Of a DNA stretch of 6,827 bases, positions 5,326-6,827 are shown piece by piece; positions within the stretch are counted from its first letter, which is position 1, and every line of letters begins with the position of its first letter. The stretch is from Bacteroidales bacterium (GTDB taxonomy: Bacteria; Bacteroidota; Bacteroidia; Bacteroidales; UBA7960): the NCBI GenBank assembly GCA_003554665.1, contig PWGY01000171.1, positions 1 through 6,827 of the forward strand. Direction: 5' to 3'. The notes under the pieces are model-generated. The model saw only the letters and a list, made by a program, of their open reading frames with translations, was not told the origin of the DNA and searched no databases. The translations under genes were made by a program, and so were the position numbers.

Positions 5326-6827
5326 CTTCTGACTTTTCTGATTGAAAATACCTTGCAATCATATCCATCAAATCCCTGATCTCAAACGGTTTGGCGATGT
5401 AATCGTCGCAGCCGGCACTGATACTTTCTTCGCGGTCACCATCCATGGCATATGAGGTCTGGGTAATAACGGGCAACCCGGGCCGGATCTTTTTTATTTG
5501 ACGGGTGGCTTCATAACCATCCATTATGGGCATGCGCACATCCATTAAGACCAGATCTATTTGCTGATCTTTTCTGCATTCCTCCACTGCTTCCTGCCCG
5601 TTTTTTGCCCACAAAAGGCCCACGTTGGTCTTCTTAAGCGCAGTTTTAATCAGCAGGTAGTTGGTTGACACATCTTCTGCCACCAAAATTATTTTATCGC
5701 TCCAGTTTGTATCCATGGTGGTGTGATCTACATTATAATTCTTAAATAAACCCTGGGTTCCCTGTTGAAAAGGAATGGTAAAACTGAACAGAGAACCCTC
5801 TTCCGGCGTACTGTCCACCCATATTTTTCCTCCCATCAGCTGAACAAATGCCTCTGATATGGCCAGCCCCAGCCCGGCTCCTTCAAATTCAGGACGGTGG
5901 GTCAGGTTTGCCTGCATAAACCGGTTAAAAATATCTTCCTGATCCTCCTCTTTGATCCCCACCCCGGTATCCTTCACATAACACAAAAGGCTTTGGGTGC
6001 GCAACACGTAACCCACCTCAACCATCCCCTTGTAGGTGAATTTAAATGCGTTGCTTAAGAGGTTAATAAATATCTGCTTTAAACGGGTGCGATCGGCAAT
6101 GATCACATCATCACCGTCTTCCAGGCTTTTATAGATATTCAGTTTGATCTTTCCCTCTTTCACCTTGCTCTTGTTGCGAAATAACACACTGGCTTCCTCA
6201 ATCAGGTGGTTCAGTGAAAATTCACTGTGCTGGATATTGAGCATGCCCACTTCGATCTTGGAAAGATCAATGATATCATTGATTAAAGATAAAAGATGCG
6301 TACCATTTTTATTGATTATTTCCACAAACTCTTTCCGTTCCTCATCATTTTCTGCTTCCATTAACAGCTGCGAAAACCCGAGTATCCCGTTCATGGGGGT
6401 ACGGATCTCATGGCTCATGTTAGCCAGAAAGGCTGACTTCAACTTGTCAGACTGCTCCGCCTGCTCTTTGGCTTTCCGCAGCTGGGCAGTACGTTCCTGA
6501 ACTTTTTTCTCTAAATTCTGGTTGGCCTGTTCCACTTCAGCTTTGCGATCGTCCAGTTCCTGATTCAGAAAAAAGTCACGCCGGGCAAAATATTCAATAT
6601 TATAAGCAGCAAACATACCGATCAGGTTGGCCGCCACATAAAAAAAATTGTTGTTGACAATCAGTTCTGTTTCCGAACCTGAAAAAAATATGGCTCCGAT
6701 ATTGTAAACGATTACGGTCAGCCATCCGGCGATGGTAGCGTAAAAAAACCGCAATTTGATAAAAAAGTATCCGGCAGAAAATATCAGCATCATCCCACCG
6801 TAATAGGCATAATTCTCCGGTTTAACA
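5315..6827 (-). CDS. Membrane hybrid sensor histidine kinase (N-terminus beyond the right edge)
   Basis: The frame is open to the window edge (11 codons beyond the ATG at 6793), so the true start lies outside; 503 residues are visible. Numbering here starts at the Met at 6793. Residues 1-70 hold the last hydrophobic segments of a multi-pass sensor, ending in NLIGMFAAYNIEYFARRDFF, a pattern I associate with MASE-like membrane input domains. A coiled coil (80-118) leads to HisKA with His128 in NMSHEIRTPMNG. The HATPase has NLLSNAFKF (244-252), DTGVGI (275-280) and GAGLGLAIS (305-313). A C-terminal receiver has Glu373-Asp374, Asp418 in LVLMDVRMPIMDG, Thr446 and Lys468 in AKPF. All catalytic residues are present. 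It lacks an HPt domain, and none is encoded in the window. It is the first gene of the visible operon and overlaps the next by 11 nt, so a phosphorelay between the two is likely. The signal sensed is unknown. Confidence 0.92.
   Translation of the reverse strand, partial: VKPENYAYYGGMMLIFSAGYFFIKLRFFYATIAGWLTVIVYNIGAIFFSGSETELIVNNNFFYVAANLIGMFAAYNIEYFARRDFFLNQELDDRKAEVEQANQNLEKKVQERTAQLRKAKEQAEQSDKLKSAFLANMSHEIRTPMNGILGFSQLLMEAENDEERKEFVEIINKNGTHLLSLINDIIDLSKIEVGMLNIQHSEFSLNHLIEEASVLFRNKSKVKEGKIKLNIYKSLEDGDDVIIADRTRLKQIFINLLSNAFKFTYKGMVEVGYVLRTQSLLCYVKDTGVGIKEEDQEDIFNRFMQANLTHRPEFEGAGLGLAISEAFVQLMGGKIWVDSTPEEGSLFSFTIPFQQGTQGLFKNYNVDHTTMDTNWSDKIILVAEDVSTNYLLIKTALKKTNVGLLWAKNGQEAVEECRKDQQIDLVLMDVRMPIMDGYEATRQIKKIRPGLPVITQTSYAMDGDREESISAGCDDYIAKPFEIRDLMDMIARYFQSEKSEDDR

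Larger units (their letters stand above)
2553..6827 (-). other. Putative four-gene signalling operon: hybrid kinase, REC-kinase, REC-LytTR, methyltransferase
   Basis: All four genes are on one strand with an 11-nt overlap, an 11-nt gap and a 41-nt gap. They end at a strong terminator, and I see no internal terminator or convincing internal promoter. Together they supply a membrane sensor kinase, an intermediate receiver-kinase, a response regulator and a PhcB-like methyltransferase. The operon's promoter must lie beyond the right edge. The 41-nt gap leaves room for separate control of the methyltransferase. Confidence 0.7.

Noticed and set aside
5326..5358. Extended start of the receiver-kinase from TTG at 5358
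   Set aside because: It needs a rare start codon, adds 11 residues with no domain match and deepens the overlap with the hybrid kinase. The ATG at 5325 has a short overlap and a weak purine-rich site before it.
1..6827. Search for CRISPR arrays, tRNA or rRNA genes, IS ends, attachment sites and phage-defence genes
   Set aside because: No regular repeat-spacer pattern, cloverleaf, rRNA-like segment, transposase or nuclease motif was seen on either strand by eye.

Overview
This window most likely comes from a Bacteroidota (FCB-group) chromosome. Genes generally lack Shine-Dalgarno sequences. The best promoter candidate, for the leftmost gene, fits the Bacteroidota pattern TTTG-N20-TAnnTTTG. 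The protein set also fits: an M19 lipoprotein dipeptidase, a HisKA_2 kinase paired with a LytTR-type regulator, and a hybrid kinase. No rRNA, tRNA, IS element, CRISPR array or integration signature was seen. The genus cannot be given from this stretch.

Layout. The left edge (1-244, minus) holds the N-terminal part of a DNA-3-methyladenine glycosylase I (tag). A divergent intergenic region of 131 bp separates it from an MgtC/SapB-family membrane protein (376-1068, plus). A gap of about 180 bp with a candidate promoter follows, then an M19 (renal-dipeptidase-like) lipoprotein dipeptidase (1253-2485, plus). A strong bidirectional hairpin terminator (about 2505-2560) closes this half. It is shared with a convergent gene set on the other strand.

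The right half (2553-6827, minus) is a compact four-gene signalling unit. In transcription order it encodes: a membrane hybrid histidine kinase cut off by the window's right edge; a receiver-HisKA_2-HATPase protein overlapping it by 11 nt; a receiver-LytTR-like response regulator 11 nt later; and a SAM-dependent methyltransferase 41 nt further on. The methyltransferase resembles the family annotated as 'extracellular factor 3-hydroxypalmitic acid methyl ester biosynthesis' (PhcB-like).

The main observation is that this gene content (methyltransferase, membrane kinase, receiver-kinase, single response regulator) matches the Ralstonia phcBSRQ quorum-sensing operon by architecture. My inference is that the unit could be a Bacteroidota system that makes and senses a methyl-ester lipid signal, or a phosphorelay that controls a small-molecule methyltransferase. 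The similarity was judged by eye and from memory, not by a search.
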